Shown: positions 35,080 through 48,490, numbered from the stretch's first letter. The stretch: DNA of 64,000 bases from Datnioides undecimradiatus (GCA_008933995.1 WARS01000071.1:4618652-4682651); one strand, 5' to 3'. Program-made: numbers and translations. The notes: a model not told the origin generated them from the letters alone.

Positions 35080-35855
35080 GAGCTTGCTCTTATTGGTTAT
35101 TACAGGATTTCAAGTCGTAAAAAGTCGTTAAGGGTGTTGGATTTCAAATCAGGGAAACTCTCATCCAGTCGGTTTAATTCAGATGATGCCTGTAAACCCT
35201 TCACAAGATCATCTGGATACAGACAAACTGGGAACATGCTAGCAGTTGTCATCTGTCCAGTTATCACCTACACATGGCGGTGCCACTATATTATATGGTT
35301 AACATCACAAAATCCTGATCTCTTAAGCAAATAAAGCCAAAAACATCCACACAGCTGCGCTGCTGCTGGAGACTTTTTTCTTTTTCCATTTGGAAGAACT
35401 GCTCCTTTAAAGACAAAAGTAAATGAACAGGTTGTCCCTTGATGAACATTCAAAGATTGGATCCTGCCGTCGCGTTCAAATTCATCGTTTGGGCCTTCGG
35501 GGCGCAAAGAGCCGCACGATGATTAAACCTACGAGCCAAACCTCTGAACTGGCCTTTCAAGCTTTAATTTGAGTGAAGAAATGGGTTCAAACATAATACT
35601 TTCTTCCTGTCCGTGGGAATAAAGAACTAAAACGCGTGGAGTCCACGAGCGCTGGCCATTTCACGTTAAGGAAAGTTCTGTAAGCAGATTAAGAGGGGTA
35701 CTTAGCTGCACATGGGTAGCAAGAGTGTGGATGTGGGTGGCACAGTGGGATGTGAGGGGTGTGGAGAAGTCGCTGGCATCAGGCACCAGCCTCCCCAGGC
35801 AACGTATCCTCTTCTACATTAACCCCGTGCTGTGATGCTGAGCCTATAATTAATG
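35080..35855. other. Non-coding DNA
   Basis: No gene recognised. An 88-codon plus-strand frame (35,068-35,334) has no family match. The 35,270-35,420 part looks like generic dispersed repeat sequence but cannot be assigned to a family. Confidence 0.35.
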
Positions 35856-35932
35856 AAGAGGGAGAGGGTGAGAGAGAGAGAGAGAGAGCTAGGGAAAGAG
35901 CTGAGGGGGCAGAGGGGAAGGCGGGAGAGTCC
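35856..35932 (+). repeat. Purine-rich (GA)n tract
   Basis: A (GA)n core at 35,870-35,888 lies inside about 75 bp of nearly pure purine. It is able to form triplex (H-) DNA, and the ERERER frame is an artefact. Confidence 0.9.
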
Positions 35933-37709
35933 AAACAGTGATTGTTTTGCATTTGTCATCAACAAATACGACCCCGTCTACTTTGAATGATCACATACAT
36001 CCAATCATTTTTATTTTTATTCCATATATTCCATACGAGATGCACTTAAATGAGGAGAAATCCGTCTTTTTGCCATTTGTAAACACGTCCGTGTTGTGAA
36101 AATGCCACCACGAGGGCCGGAGGGAGAGTATTGCAGTTAAGCTGTTGACGATTTGCCATTTTCCTTCATGGTGCTCTTTAAAAAAACTCTTCGTGGACCA
36201 TCGATGGTTTTGTTTTTGAGTCAGTTGCTCTTGCTTCCAGTTAATACGTCGCATTACAATAACACGGCAACAGGTTTTCTTTAGGTTTGAGAATGTGTTG
36301 TCCAGGCAACGTTGGTCCCATTACTTAAAATCAACTTGATGAATCTGGAAAGTTGCCGTCACAGAAAACCCATCAAGGTTCGGGCAAGTTTCAAGTTTGG
36401 AAACAAAGAAACATCCTCAAGCTAGTTTAGAAACTGAGGCTGCACATAAAAATACACTGATCCACTGGAAACTCCTCTAATGTCTCCGTCTAGTTGTGGA
36501 GCAAGCATCAACAAAGTATTGACGTGCAAACTGATGTTTAAAGGTGCCTCTATTTCAATTTATGGCTAACTGTGTGAGGGGAAATGAAGATTGTGCATGC
36601 ATATTGCTGTATGAATCAAGGAGGTTTATCTATTTACGTAAATCTGGATCCTGAGGATAGTTTCTGGGCACCACTATTCTATAGAGCTGCACCGGGCCTT
36701 ACTGTCCTGGGAGGCAGATCACCTTTTGTCTTACACACAAAGTGCAGTGTGAGTTTATCACGTGGCAACAACACTGGCCAGGAGTGTCCATCCGGTGTAT
36801 GAAATAATAACATGCGTTCAAATAGAAATTGGAAAACCAGACAATATTCAGAACATACAGTAGATAAAATTGCAATGAGGCGAATGTTCAGGCAGCGCTT
36901 TCTGCAATTTCACTCCCAAAAGGCAGAAAGGCCTCACGGGCCACGATAATAAAGGGCTGGAGGACGATGAAGTTTGAAAGAAGAGCCCTGCCTTCATTGA
37001 ATCAATGCAGGGTGAGAGAGGAAATGGCTGACGAGCCCTGCGATGTCTTGATTGCTGTCTGGAGTGGAGCACACTCTGCCGATCAATATTATATTTATAA
37101 ATAAATTTAAAAAAAGAGCTGTCACATCCATTTCACGCCTTTTTCTGGATGACAATATTACACGTAAATGAAAATATTAGTGGCACGTGTCATTTAACTA
37201 AGACTTTGTGTTTTTAGCTGAAGCGGAGCTCATCTTTACTCATCTGCCCTCCACCTACTACAGTCTGGTAGCGCCCAACCTGTGCTGCAGTATCGAACGC
37301 TCCGGGTGGATGAACGCCTTTTTCCAGATGATCACCTGTCGTGCATAGCTCAGCGTGACACAGACGCGCTTTACCTTCCTCGGCCCCTCTAACTCCACGG
37401 GAGCGCTGTCCCAAGAGGCAGCAGTTGTAGGAAACGCAACACGCTAAATACCGGCCGGGGCTGTATATATACGAGGCAAGGTCAAAGGGACTAAAAAACA
37501 TCATTATTCACAGCTTAAGTTGGACGGGCACGCTATCAAAGAGCAATGAGTCGAGTGCAGCCATGTGAAAAGTACGGACTTGATGCTTTTTCATCTTTAC
37601 CTCCCCATTTTCCAGGCGCAGATGAAGAATTCATGCCCCGTGAGCAATTGAACACATCTATACAAATGTGAAGAGACAGATTTGCTATGCACTACCAGCA
37701 AGGTTATGT

Positions 37710-37725
37710 AAAAAAAAAAAAAAAA
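37710..37725. repeat. Poly-A tract
   Basis: Fifteen to sixteen A followed by CAGAGGG. Confidence 0.9.
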
Positions 37726-38079
37726 CAGAGGGTGGGCAACGCAGACACAATTTGTCACCGATGTGCCACATTTCCAAGCAAACCACTTTTCAAGTCACGA
37801 TAATGAAGAAGCCCCCCTCCCCTTCCCATACACACATATGCACAGTTCGTCTAATACAGTACATCAACTCTCCCCGAGCTGTCATGAACGTAGACAGCCA
37901 GGCAGTGGCATCTATTCACAATCAATTCAAAATGGTCCCTGCCACTTTTATTGAATTTCACATCAACAGAAGGGACAATTAAGATGATGAGTTCTGGTGG
38001 GCGGACAGTTGAAGAAAACCATACCCACCAGGCGAAATGCCCCTCCGAGAGTGCGCACTGCCCACCGTGTGGGAGCGCA

Positions 38080-38094
38080 CATGTAGGTGGCGCG
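38080..38094 (+). promoter_or_regulatory. CTCF-like site
   Basis: CATGTAGGTGGCGCG matches the CTCF core YAGRKGGCR exactly, with two mismatches in the 5' CCA. It lies in a locally CpG-rich patch (38,030-38,110). Confidence 0.3.
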
Positions 38095-38734
38095 TACTGT
38101 ACAGCAGAGATCACGTTTGCTCGAACAGCGCTGGAACAGCGGGTAGTGATCGTTTTGATGGAGTCTGGTCCTGTGTGATGAACAGATCCTGGTCGGTTTC
38201 CTCCGCTGTGATATTTCAGTGAGCTTCATGCTTTCTCTGCCAAGAACAGTTGGCAGCGGCGTGCATAAACAGAAGAGAACTGAAACTGTTGTTAGCTTGA
38301 GACCTGGAATAAAGTTACAAATAAAGAAAAAGGCTCACTTTATCACTCCACAGACTTACACAAACAATGGCAAATTCACCATTGATTTCCTCCCAGTCTG
38401 CCTCTATGTGCTTTCGTCTTTGTGCTGAAATGTTTTACGGATGGAAATCCATCAGAGGGAGAAACAGTGCGCAAACATTTGCATAATATTCTACATGCTT
38501 TCTGTGGTCCGAAGTAAAAAAAAAACATTTATCTGAAGCAAAATAAAAATAAAAAAAGGGGAATGCTGGGGGAAACTCTCGCAGTGCCGAAAGAGACAGC
38601 TGTCAATATACAGAGCCAAAAAAACAAAGTTAACTTTGATTGTAGCAGAGCAAAAACAACATCAATGCACTTTTCTTCAAGTGAATTTCAGCAGCTGAAG
38701 CTCTGTGTGCCGCACTGACCTTTGAATAAAACAA

Positions 38735-38965
38735 AGCCATTATTGTACAACAGAAACATTAATCTTTCGCCGACATCCGAGTTTGGCTATTAAATGAAAT
38801 CTATCAATAAAAGATGCTGTATTTATGACCTGCAGTGCAGGGCACTCCAACAGCAGCATTACAGTAATATCATGTTTCAACTGGTTGTTATGTCGACGAC
38901 GGAAATGGAGGACACGGAGGAAGGCAGCCAACAAATGCAGTGACACAAACATAAAGTGCTAGGCT
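38735..38965. promoter_or_regulatory. Candidate conserved non-coding element
   Basis: AT-rich block with GAAACATTAATCTTTCG, GGCTATTAAATGAAATC, TATCAATAAAAGATGC and ATTTATGACCTGCAG; no simple repeats. HOX- and TCF-like words. Texture-based call. Confidence 0.3.
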
Positions 38966-40260
38966 TGCTTTAATGGTATGCCCATGAATAGCCGGGGAAA
39001 ATGGCAACGTAAGAGGCAGTTAAGTGACTTCTCTCTCTGCCAGCCTGGGGCAGAGACGCAGGGGCAGAGCAGTGAGAAAAACAAAGAAAGTCCTTGTCCT
39101 GAAACATGGATGTTTGTGTCCAGAGGACAACTCCTGGCCTCAGGGCCTTAATTTTAGTCCATTAGGTGAAGTGACCTGGACAAGATCGGGGCAAACATGC
39201 TGAAAGGACACACTGAGAAAGACAGTGGAAAAAAAAACAAAAAAAAAACAAAAAACATTTCCACTTTGTGCAGAAGAACATCAGTCCCTGCACAATGGCT
39301 GCCGTCTGATGGACTGGCCCAGAAGGGAAGCTTTTGTATATGCGTGTGTGTGTCCGCGATTATTTCTTTACGTGCGTGTGCTGTTGATATAGCAGTCTCT
39401 GGAGGCTCGCTGTCGGAGACGCGTGACAGAGCTTGAAATGGCCCACCAAAAAGCAAAGGCTGCGTTGTGACATGACAAACAGGGGTGAAACTCAAAGAGG
39501 AGCACACTCTGCACAACAAAGCCGCCGTCTCCGCGGCGCACAGCCACGATCGCTTGTGTGTTTTTATTTATTTATTTGTTTTTAAAACATGTACTGTTGC
39601 TGTGTTTGTGCCACGCACATGCATGCGGTCGTAAATAGGTTCTAATTATTGTTGCATGCTCGTTTTGCACTCTGTGGTTGAGTGGCCGAGTGTGACAGAC
39701 ACAGCTGCGAGGGTGTCAGTGGGTGTTTTGGATTGGTGCGAGGCGGGAGTGCGAGGCAGCTCAGGGGCCCTGCTTGACACACAGCACTGGCCTGATATCT
39801 CCCCCCTTTCCCTCTCCACTTCTCTGACTCTCCCTCTCGCTATCCACGCCTCTAGCCTTTTCACCCCGCTCTGATTAATGAGTCTCGTCAGGTACCGTCC
39901 GTTGCCACTCACACCAATTAAGACATTAGGCCTTTCCACATGGCTTCCTGCTCTTAAACAAACAGCAGGACCGCCGGGTCCATCCTCTCTCTCGCTCTCA
40001 GCGGGAGCGGAGTCTCTCGCCCAATCAGTGTCCCGCTGACCCAGCGGGGGCTATGCTTGTCCTCATTGGGGAGGACAGGCAGAGAGACGGTCTTGAACTG
40101 GGCCTGTTAGCCACCCACGGTGGAACCCAGCACAGAAAAATGGAGCAATCAAAGCCGAGTGTCAAACAATCCCTGTGTGACAGACAGAACTCCGCGGAGA
40201 TCTCTTCCTGCTCTCTGTGCATCTGCCGGCAGGACGTCGCCGCAGGTCTGGACCTAAGTC
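38965..40260. other. Non-coding DNA
   Basis: No gene recognised. An A-rich tract lies at 39,229-39,257. The 39,640-40,260 part has CACCAATTAAGACATTAGGCC and CTAAGTCTTAATTGGATCG and may extend the candidate enhancer to its right. Confidence 0.35.
39229..39257. repeat. A-rich tract
   Basis: Three A runs separated by single C. Confidence 0.85.
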
Positions 40261-40620
40261 TTAATTGGATCGACCACTAACTGGCTTTAGCAGTGCAACA
40301 AGGGGGAAAGAAAATTATTAGCTTGACTTGATTGGATGCTTTTATCCCTGATTCTCGGCAGACCCTTGAAAGTTAATTGTCTCTGACCCTCTCCTGCCCA
40401 TGTCAAGAAACTCTCCAAACCTTGATTGAGTACATTATCCTCCCTCTGAAGTGGGTAATAAAACATCTTCCTTCATGATGGAGTGTCTTGTGTTTGTGTA
40501 ATCAACGGTAATACCTAGTCAGCGCAGCTTCAATGGCAACCTGTCCCCTGCTCTGTGACATACCCTAATGAGATTAGCCATGGATAGCAGCTAGTCGCAT
40601 TACTTAGCACAGGAGAGAAG
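40260..40620. promoter_or_regulatory. Candidate conserved non-coding element
   Basis: Unique low-CpG block with AAAATTATTAGCTTGACTTG, GATTGGATGC, AAAGTTAATTGTCTC, TTGATTGAGTACATTATCC and CCTAATGAGATTAGCC (TAATGAGATTA is a paired-type arrangement). No repeats. Candidate enhancer. Confidence 0.4.
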
Positions 40621-42480
40621 GAGAGAGATGAGCTCTTAATGTGCAGCGATTCGTTCTGTGTGTCCAAGCGTGTTCCTGTGTGTCGACGACGGGGGCCGCA
40701 CGCCGCCGGTCTTTATGTTTCTGCGCCCGTGGTGCTCGTAGCCATCGCCTCACGTTAGCGCGCCAGTCAATCAAGTGACGGGGGCCTGTCTCTCATCAAG
40801 GTGCTGTGCATGATTGCCGATGCTTGGATGCGCAGAAATTTGCACCTCCTCGGAGAGAGAGCCCCCCCCCGCTGAGAGGCAAGGACTCATCTGTCACGCA
40901 GACCGCCGTACCGATCCGCAATGACAGATGTGCGGTCTGACTCAAACGGATGACAGCACAGTACAGGAGGCTAAACAGTAAATACATGTGGGGACGCTGA
41001 CATGCAGCTGGCATGCAGTGTTGATTTACATGCACTGCTATTATTTACAATCAGGGTGCACAAAGCGAAACACTGAGGGTATGTATATCGACTCGTGATA
41101 GGAAATGCATTATTTTTGAATTCATATGAAGTTTTATTACCAGCATTTAAGTCACACTAATCGAGGTTTAGCAGGGGAACGTTACTGCAGCCTTCCTGCA
41201 AAGCGGAGTGAAAGACAACCACCTTAAATCTTCAAAAACAAGCCTCAAAACATGCTCAGCATCTCAGCTTGTCCTCTGATCCCCCCCCTTGTTTTTTAAT
41301 GTTCCTCTCTGAGCTCGGATGTTTATGACACATGCGCGGTAGCTACGGCTCTCCCGCATAAAAACCTTCAGAAGCTGCACTCGGTGCTGTGTGTCTTTCC
41401 TCTTCTGTAATCATTTTTCCTTTGTTGAACCCACTCGCATTTTCATCCACTTCGCTCCCCGGTGTAGCGCCACCAGGCTTTTTGGAACTTTGTCAAATCT
41501 TTTGACCTGTAACAGAAACGAAAAAGGCGGAAGGCGGCTACTGCAGCACTCAGGACCGGGGAAAATTAGCAGAGAGAGGGAGGGAGGGAGTGCAAAAGAG
41601 AGGGGGAAGGATGGAGAGATGGTGGAGAGGAGAGGGGGCCACAGAGCTGCAGTGTGCCGGGTTGGGGTGGGGGTGATGTTTTCTATGTCACTGCAGTCCC
41701 ATATTGTCCCCAGAAAATGTCACTCTGCCCTTGGGAGGCAGCGCTCCGAGGCGAGACTCATCTGTCTGACCGCATTTACCGAGATGTTCTGTGGCCAGAT
41801 CCAGAGGAGCCTGGGAGGCGTCCCACTGCACTTTGTCTGCCCACCAACACCCCTCAACGCTGATCGCGCCACACATAAAACCTACAATGGAGTCGATCTT
41901 TCAACCGCAAAACAACGTTTATTTTGGAGAGTTATGAAAGTCAGGTTTATATTTTTATGCACAGCAGCACAGATGGCTGCATGTATGCTTGTTGGAAAAG
42001 TCAGATGTGCACTGTGCATCTAAAATCAAGTATTCAAAAAGTCAAATTGTGATCTACATGCACCCATTTCTCAAATAATTATCACCGCTGGTCCTGTCAG
42101 TGTGCTGTAAGGACATGCAAATGCACGCCTGTATGAGAACTTACAGTGCAAGTGTTGTTATAGACTAAATGTTGTGCAGCAACGTTTAATTTGATTAAGT
42201 TTGGAGATGAGAAACTGTCTATTCCCAGCCTATTCCCTAAAGCCTGCAGACAAAGACCGCGTACCTAAATAGTCATGAGTAAATAGTACAGTTTTTCATT
42301 TTAATAAATATAATAAAACATCAAAACATGCAAAGAGCGGCTAATAATCCCACCGGGATGAATCGTCCCTATTCGTGGTGTCAATTCGCGCAACACAAGC
42401 TTCTGATATGAACATTAATAACCAGACCTCGACTCTCATTCTCTTGCATGGGATTGCTAGAATGGCTTGTGTTCATGAAT
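40620..42480. other. Non-coding DNA including the longest open frame
   Basis: The longest frame in the window (41,391-42,023, 210 codons) lies here. It runs through a (GGGA)n repeat at 41,573-41,590, is highly basic and low-complexity in its middle, and shows no domain, signal peptide or family resemblance, so I regard it as chance. An octamer ATGCAAAT occurs at 42,115-42,122, followed by an AT-rich patch to 42,330. Confidence 0.45.
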
Positions 42481-42745
42481 TAGTACATGAATGCATAAAT
42501 GTGAGTAATCCTCTAATCTAGTACATTTCTGTCGTGCTGAAAGGCAAGCTGCGTTCGCTGCCGAGGATTAAAGCAGCTCATTAAAGAGAGGCATCCGCGA
42601 TTGAAAAAGGCCAAGAGCTCTTTTCTCTGAACCAAACTGAAGACAAAGGAGCTCAAGGAAATGAATGGTTTATCAGGTCTGGGCAGAACCCTTGTCTTGT
42701 CTACCATAAGCCCCGGACACGACATCGGCTGCATCGACTCGGGCC
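42480..42745. promoter_or_regulatory. Candidate conserved non-coding element
   Basis: Block with GAGTAATCCTCTAATC (paired-class TAATCC), GAGGATTAAAGCAGCTCATTAAAGAG and AGACAAAGGAGC (SOX/TCF-like), no simple repeats. Texture-based. Confidence 0.3.
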
Positions 42746-42839
42746 GAGCACCGAGATTAAATGGCTTATTGACTGCGACAGGACGGAGGCATCAAAAACG
42801 TGGGACTTGTAGAGGGAGTCACCTTCAGATGTCATCCAC

Positions 42840-43030
42840 CCGACGGGATCTTTGAGACGGGCGCGCGCGAGGGTGCGCCGTTCGGTTTTGCGCGCCGACA
42901 TCTGAATTTGTTTTCAGCGAGAGAGCGAGTTCAAACGGAGCTGCCACCAGTCTCGTCGCGCGCTTTGATTTGTCATCTTCTTCGATATTTACCTCCGGGT
43001 GAATCCGGTTTTCAGGACGCAAAAGAGACC
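42840..43030. promoter_or_regulatory. CpG-dense island-like patch
   Basis: CGGGCGCGCGCGAGGGTGCGCC and GTCGCGCGC runs make this the densest CpG patch in the right half, standing in otherwise CpG-poor DNA. Possibly a small CpG island or orphan regulatory island; no first exon can be assigned. Confidence 0.3.
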
Positions 43031-46000
43031 GTGTTTTAAAGTGTCAGGCGGCGGCGTAGCATATAGACTCGGCGTTACACAGGAGGAATGACACTTTATT
43101 AAATGTTGAAATGCCATCGCTTCTCCTCTTTCCTCCTCTGAAAGATTCATAAAGGCCAGTTAGCGACTGTGTCACCTCTGAGAGCAGGTGGACTTGCCAC
43201 GTGGGAACAGTGGCTTGTCCTTGCAACTGATCGACCCTCCCCCCCCTCCCTCCCCAATCACTGACATTAGCCCCTCAACTATAAGTTTCTGCCCATACTT
43301 TATTGGGGGGTGTTGGGCTTTAATAATTTATAAGGACTCAGGGGCATCCACGGTAGCAAGATTGAATTTTTCAAATGCAGTTTATCTTGCACTTGCAGCT
43401 GGGGGGCTCTTGAAGGTGTATTCTGTAGCTTGTCAATATGCTTCGCCCGTATAGGCTGTGACATTAAATTAAATAGGTTATTGACTGGCAGGTGAGTTCG
43501 CAATGAGGCTGCTAGAATGCACACTCACTAGCTCACTGACCCAACCTGTTATGGATCAGTGGTCCATAAATCAGAGCATAATGGATCCAGATCTTTGCCT
43601 TCTGTTTCCCTCCACATCCTTTATTTGTTCTTAATTTGTACCGATGGTAATCCCACGGCTCGGCTCAGATATACAGAAGCAATAACGGTGGAAATGCCAC
43701 AGCGTCTCCCAGGGTGCTTGTCATCTGCTCACAGCGCGCGCGTCTTTTCACAGTAAGTGGAGAGTGGCCATGTTAGTGGACAAGACCTAAGCTAGTAATG
43801 CATTTGTTGATTGCTTCTTGATACTGCCGCATGATGGCTTGCGGAACCACTCGCTCATGGTATTGCAAAGAGTGCACACACACACGCGCACACACAAGTC
43901 TAGACTGACATGTCTGACACAAAGTCTGCTACATTCAATTTATATTTACCAAACTGTCCAATAAGCCAAAGGATTCATCATATCTCACCTTGAACTGCAC
44001 GTGTTATCACTTTAAACTGGCAAACAAATCAGATTTCTGCACTTTTTCCAACTGTAATGTGTTGAAAACACGTGATGTTTAGTGAACGGCCAGGGTTGTA
44101 AAAGTTAGATTGTGGTTAAGTTTAATATAAAATGTAAATAAAAACATTATTTAATGGTCCGTGACAGGAGATGAGCTTTGGTCCCCTGGATGATAAGTCG
44201 GAAATGATGCAAGCCAGTTTAGCATCACAGTGTCTGGTATGCACCTCGCTAAACATAAGGCACATTACTTCCTGTGCGTTGGAAGTGGAAATAAATTGTG
44301 GGGTGTAGATTTGTCCAATATGGCTGCGAGTCCTCAGGATACTGGGCTGGGAATAACTTAAAGTCATACTGATGGATAAGGAAGGTAGACGCTAACGTAT
44401 TACCTCACTTTGCCGTAATTCTTTTTGCGCTGCCCAGCTGCATTGCCTCGGGCGCGGTGGCGAACACCCGCCCCCCACACACACACACACACACCTCCAA
44501 CCCAACCCACGGGTGAGGTTACGGGTTCCACAGGACGCATTACCGACAACACTCAGCCGCACCCCGGCATGTGTTGCTGAAATCAGAGGTGAAATGGACA
44601 TGAAACTTTCAGAGCGTGCAGTCAGGAACTACTTTTTTGGCAATGCACACACACATTTTAATGTTATTTGCTATGAATTACATTTTGTAAAGTACATGTG
44701 TAACAGTTTTATTTCAAACTGCACCCCCTGGATCTTTTCTTTGTGCATCCGGAAACAGTTTTTCTAAAGGCTAGGTTCTGTTTAGCTTGACACTGCAGGT
44801 TCTAGGCCCATATGCTGTGTATGTTTCTTGCATAAACAGATTGTGCAGTTACTTCAGGGCTTGTGCAGATTAAACCGGTTTTATGTCCTCCCTCACTGTT
44901 GTTGCGCCTCTACATTTACACCTGGAGAAGCCATAACCAAAGTGTAGGCGTTAAAGTGAATCTGCACTCTCAATACTTCTGCACCCCCGTGGATACGTGC
45001 AACATCATCATGTCATTCCTATGGAAATGCAGGACTGCTGGAGGAACAGAATAGTGGGAAGGGACAATTACCACGAGCAGCCATTTTCCTCGTTCTGCCG
45101 ACCAATCTTGGCAGTGCTGCATATGATCGATGCAAGGCCACCTGCCACGCCGTGAGGTGTGCTTAGACGCTGGAACGTGTTGCCAGCCAGATGTAATTTG
45201 CTTAATGTTGTGTAGATATTGCTACTATAATGACAGAACATCGCGTCGCAGGTTTCCTCTAATGCACCAGGGGAGTGAGGGGAAGATGCCAGGAGAGTAA
45301 AGTGAAATTGTGAACTGCCGAACGTCCGGTTGGGAAAAATTGGATGCTGCAATAAATCAAGACTGCAGATGTGTGGCTCATTGCACAGAGGCAGGAATAA
45401 AAGCGGCGTGTGTAAAAACACAGTTTCTTCACCACATTGACCACGCAGCTGGGACTCCAGTTAAACCAGTCCAGATGAGGAACGGCTTCACAGTTGCACC
45501 GGTGACACCAGCTGCTGCACGGTAGCACGCGGAGCCGGTGGTCAGAACAGGGTGCGGACAAACCAACCTCCAAACGACGGTGAATTAACTTCACTTTAAA
45601 TGTATTTACTCTGAGGCGATATCAATGAAAGTTCGCAGTTTTTTAACTTTCCAATTCGGCCCTCATCCTTTCCTGAACAAACAAAGCGCTGTGGATGAGA
45701 GACGCCAGAGCAAATGGATTTCCAAACACGGTAATGTAGCTCCTCTTCTTCGCTGCCTTTTTTTTTTTTTGTATTTACTTTTAATTTGTATTGATCTTTC
45801 GCCTGCACCTCAATTTTGCTGATGTCAGAAAGGTGAGGGAGCATTACAATATACAATACTCCTTCTCCTCTCTTATCGTGGAGGAAATGAAAAGCAAATG
45901 GCACCTTTGTCCGGGACGTGAGATCGTCCAGGCGGAAGGGCTTTGAAGCGCGGGGTGAAATTGAAAAGGTTGCAGGTTCACATCCCCGGACAATGACAGC

Positions 46001-46770
46001 CCCTCTGCCTCCACTCCTGCAGCTCACAGGAGATTAGAGGAGCAAGGGAGATAAGGAGCAGCATTGGCTAAATGTTTTTTTTTTCCCTGGGCTGGACAGA
46101 TCGAAAAAGCTGAAGTGCTCCAGTTAGCCAGAAGACAGACAAATAGACAGAGACAGACTGGCAGAGCGAGGATACAAAGTGAGTCATTCAGACCTGACCT
46201 TGACTTGATTGCTGTGCGTAAACTGGTCTGCTGGTTCAAAGACTGGAAAAAAAAACCCAAAAAACACCGGGTACACACGATCAATAATAATACACAGTAT
46301 CAAAGAGCAGATTTAAAAATCATACATTATGTGGTCAGAAGCACCGAGAGCGAAGACGACGGTGTAGTGATCATCCTCATTCACGGGAGCGAATTTTAAA
46401 AACGCTGCATGCGCTCGAAATGCATTTCTTATGCACAGCGTACATGCCACACGCACACGTGCACACACAAATCCATACAAATTCTTTGGAGCGGTGCAGC
46501 ATCTTTTGTGCTTTTCATGGCCCGCATAAAATATGATAATGCATGCAGTCAGCCTGCAAAACAGGTGAGGCTTTAGGGAAATGATGAAGGACCACGGTGC
46601 AGTGAAGGCCACCACGCAAACTGCTACTTAGTGGGCGTGCTGCGGCTCCCCCGAGACACACATTGTCCTCGTCGCTCACTCCGCGGGCCACTCAGCCTCC
46701 AAATTAAAAACTAAATGAGCCGCTATCGTTGTCGCATCTATAATGCCGTGTACGCTCACAGTACGTCCTG
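43030..46770. other. Non-coding DNA
   Basis: No gene recognised. Contains a perfect donor CAG|GTGAGT at 43,491/43,492 without a credible exon before it, (CA)n tracts at 43,873-43,897 and 44,477-44,494, a perfect TGACCTTGA (minus-strand TCAAGGTCA) at 46,195-46,203 and a GTCCGGG...CCCCGGAC inverted repeat at 45,911-45,993 that was examined as a tRNA and rejected. The segment at 44,620-44,780 may be decayed mobile DNA. Confidence 0.4.
44477..44494. repeat. (CA)n microsatellite
   Basis: About nine CA units after a C run. Confidence 0.95.
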
Positions 46771-48150
46771 AGGATTTAGCCACAATCGTTTGTTTGCCTT
46801 AGCATTAGCCGCCGTTATACGGACAATATTCAGCTGGAATCATCCTGATTAGAGATTAACGGTTTGCATGAACGCCACATAAAGCGTGCGGGTAGGATGC
46901 GTCTTTAAAGTCCGAAGGCAGCGTGTCATACTATGACATTAGTAAAGTGAAGTGTGATGCAAAATCCAGCGAAGGTCTCATTGATGAAGCAGCAATCGTT
47001 AGACGCAGTTCACTAACCAGAGCCTCTCATGAGGGACATTGGGTGAAAATGATCATTGCAGCATCAGACACAGACAATATAAAAGTTGATGTGTTATTGC
47101 AGTTTTTACTGAATTAATGCAAACCCGATGCGTGACTCTTTGCCAAAGCAGTGCTGCAATTGAAGCCTACTTTGCCAAATTAGACCCAGGCAGCTATTAA
47201 GAGACTGATCTTTGAATGGAATAGGACTTGTTCTGGTGTATGAGGAGCTTCGCCAAATACTCTTTTAAAAGTAATGTAATTTCATATTTTTTGGCTTATT
47301 GGTAAACATGAACTATCTAACTGCAGTTAGTAAAATATGAAAACTTGCAAATGGTTTAAAATTATTCTTATAAATTCAGCACAACTGAGAAAAACACTAT
47401 AGTTCATCAGGGAAGAAAATCAGCTTTTGTATATCTGCATTAAAAGCTGCAGCCCCCAAGTAACACAGGAAGGTCCTGCCAATAACACTGCCGCTCTTCT
47501 CCGCTGCAACTCCCACATCAGGGCCAAGGTGCAGAAAGAATACGTTTGCTCCGACCATAAAGAAACAACTGCATTAAGCATTTATACGAGTTGTCTTATC
47601 TCGCCACTGGAGAGATGATCAAAAACTGAAAATGACTCTCAACTGACCGGATGAGGCCAAATCTTTTGGTGAAGGTGGTGAGACATCTTTCTCCAGATTG
47701 GGCTCTTATTACCGTTATTAGTGGAATGTCAGGATACGTATACGAATGCCGCCATCTTCAAAAGAGGTTTCCACGTCTTTTGCAGACCGACGAGACCTTG
47801 AGTAGACATTTTTAAAGTATTGTGTCACACCATTACCGCATATTTTTTGACAGAAGCAGCCTCCACGCGGATCACGTCCAGCCCTACACTTCACGCTGTA
47901 GCGGGATGAGAAACGTCCATTAGTATTTCTTCTCACAAGCAACCGATCAGTTTCACAAAAGGGGCTCAGACAGCCAGGGAGATAGACAGGTAGCAACCGC
48001 ATAAATGGAGGGCTGGGTGCGCGGGGGAGAGGAGCTGCTGAAAAAAACATTTTTATTTGCCTTAAAAGGGAATTATTAAAGTTCGGTGGTCTGTCCGTTG
48101 GTCTGTCGGGGCTGCGTTCTCTTTTCTCCCGCGTCTCCTGTGGGTTCAGA
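46770..48150. other. Non-coding DNA
   Basis: No gene recognised. The 46,780-46,880 part (CACAATCGTTTGTTTGCC, CCTGATTAGAGATTAACGG) has enhancer-like texture. AT-rich 47,230-47,400 shows no order. Frames are random. Confidence 0.35.
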
Positions 48151-48490
48151 CCCACCTGATGTTTGAATTAGCTGGTTTAAATGACAGGGCCGCCTCAGAG
48201 AGACGCCCACAGGCCCTGCTCTCCCAGGGTTTCAAAGGCCCAGCGACCCGGTTGCTGTCGGCTGTCAGGGAGGAGATGGGAACGTGTGGCGGCGAGATAA
48301 CCTGTACAGGACAGAGCCTAGAGTCGTGTGCCTCTTTGACAGGCTTATTAACGGGAAACCGCCAAGGAAAAAGCCCCTATCGGCAGAGGGATCAGGGGAG
48401 AAGAAACCTTCCCTTATCACCAGGACACCAGGGATTAAAGCCTGGCCTGCTCTGATAAATTAATTATTCTCTCTTATCTGTCATGTTTAA
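48150..48490. promoter_or_regulatory. Candidate conserved non-coding element
   Basis: Repeat-free block beginning GATGTTTGAATTAGCTGG and ending TCTGATAAATTAATTATTCTCTCTTATCTGTC, which combines homeodomain and GATA words. The interior is GC-richer (CGGCGAGATAACCTG). Length and edges suggest a constrained element; no alignment available. Confidence 0.35.

Larger units (their letters stand above)
35940..38730. other. Non-coding DNA
   Basis: No gene recognised. AT-rich patches at 35,990-36,060 and 37,080-37,200, a poly-A at 37,710-37,725, a CTCF-like motif at 38,080-38,094 and a reverse octamer at 38,477-38,484. Nothing resembling a domain in any frame. Confidence 0.4.

Noticed and set aside
37400..37425. 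REST/NRSF left half-site (GAGCGCTGTCC)
   Set aside because: The right half of the RE1 consensus is missing.
41391..42023. Longest open reading frame (210 codons)
   Set aside because: It crosses a GGGA simple repeat, is low-complexity in the middle, has no domain, signal or membrane pattern that I recognise, and lacks credible splice or promoter context.
43440..43497. Perfect CAG|GTGAGT donor
   Set aside because: No acceptor or open, protein-like exon precedes it; isolated consensus donors are frequent.
45909..45993. tRNA-like segment with GTCCGGG/CCCCGGAC ends and GGTTCACATCC B-box-like word
   Set aside because: The T-arm cannot form a five-pair stem around the TTCACAT loop and the A-box is poor, so the terminal pairing is likely chance.
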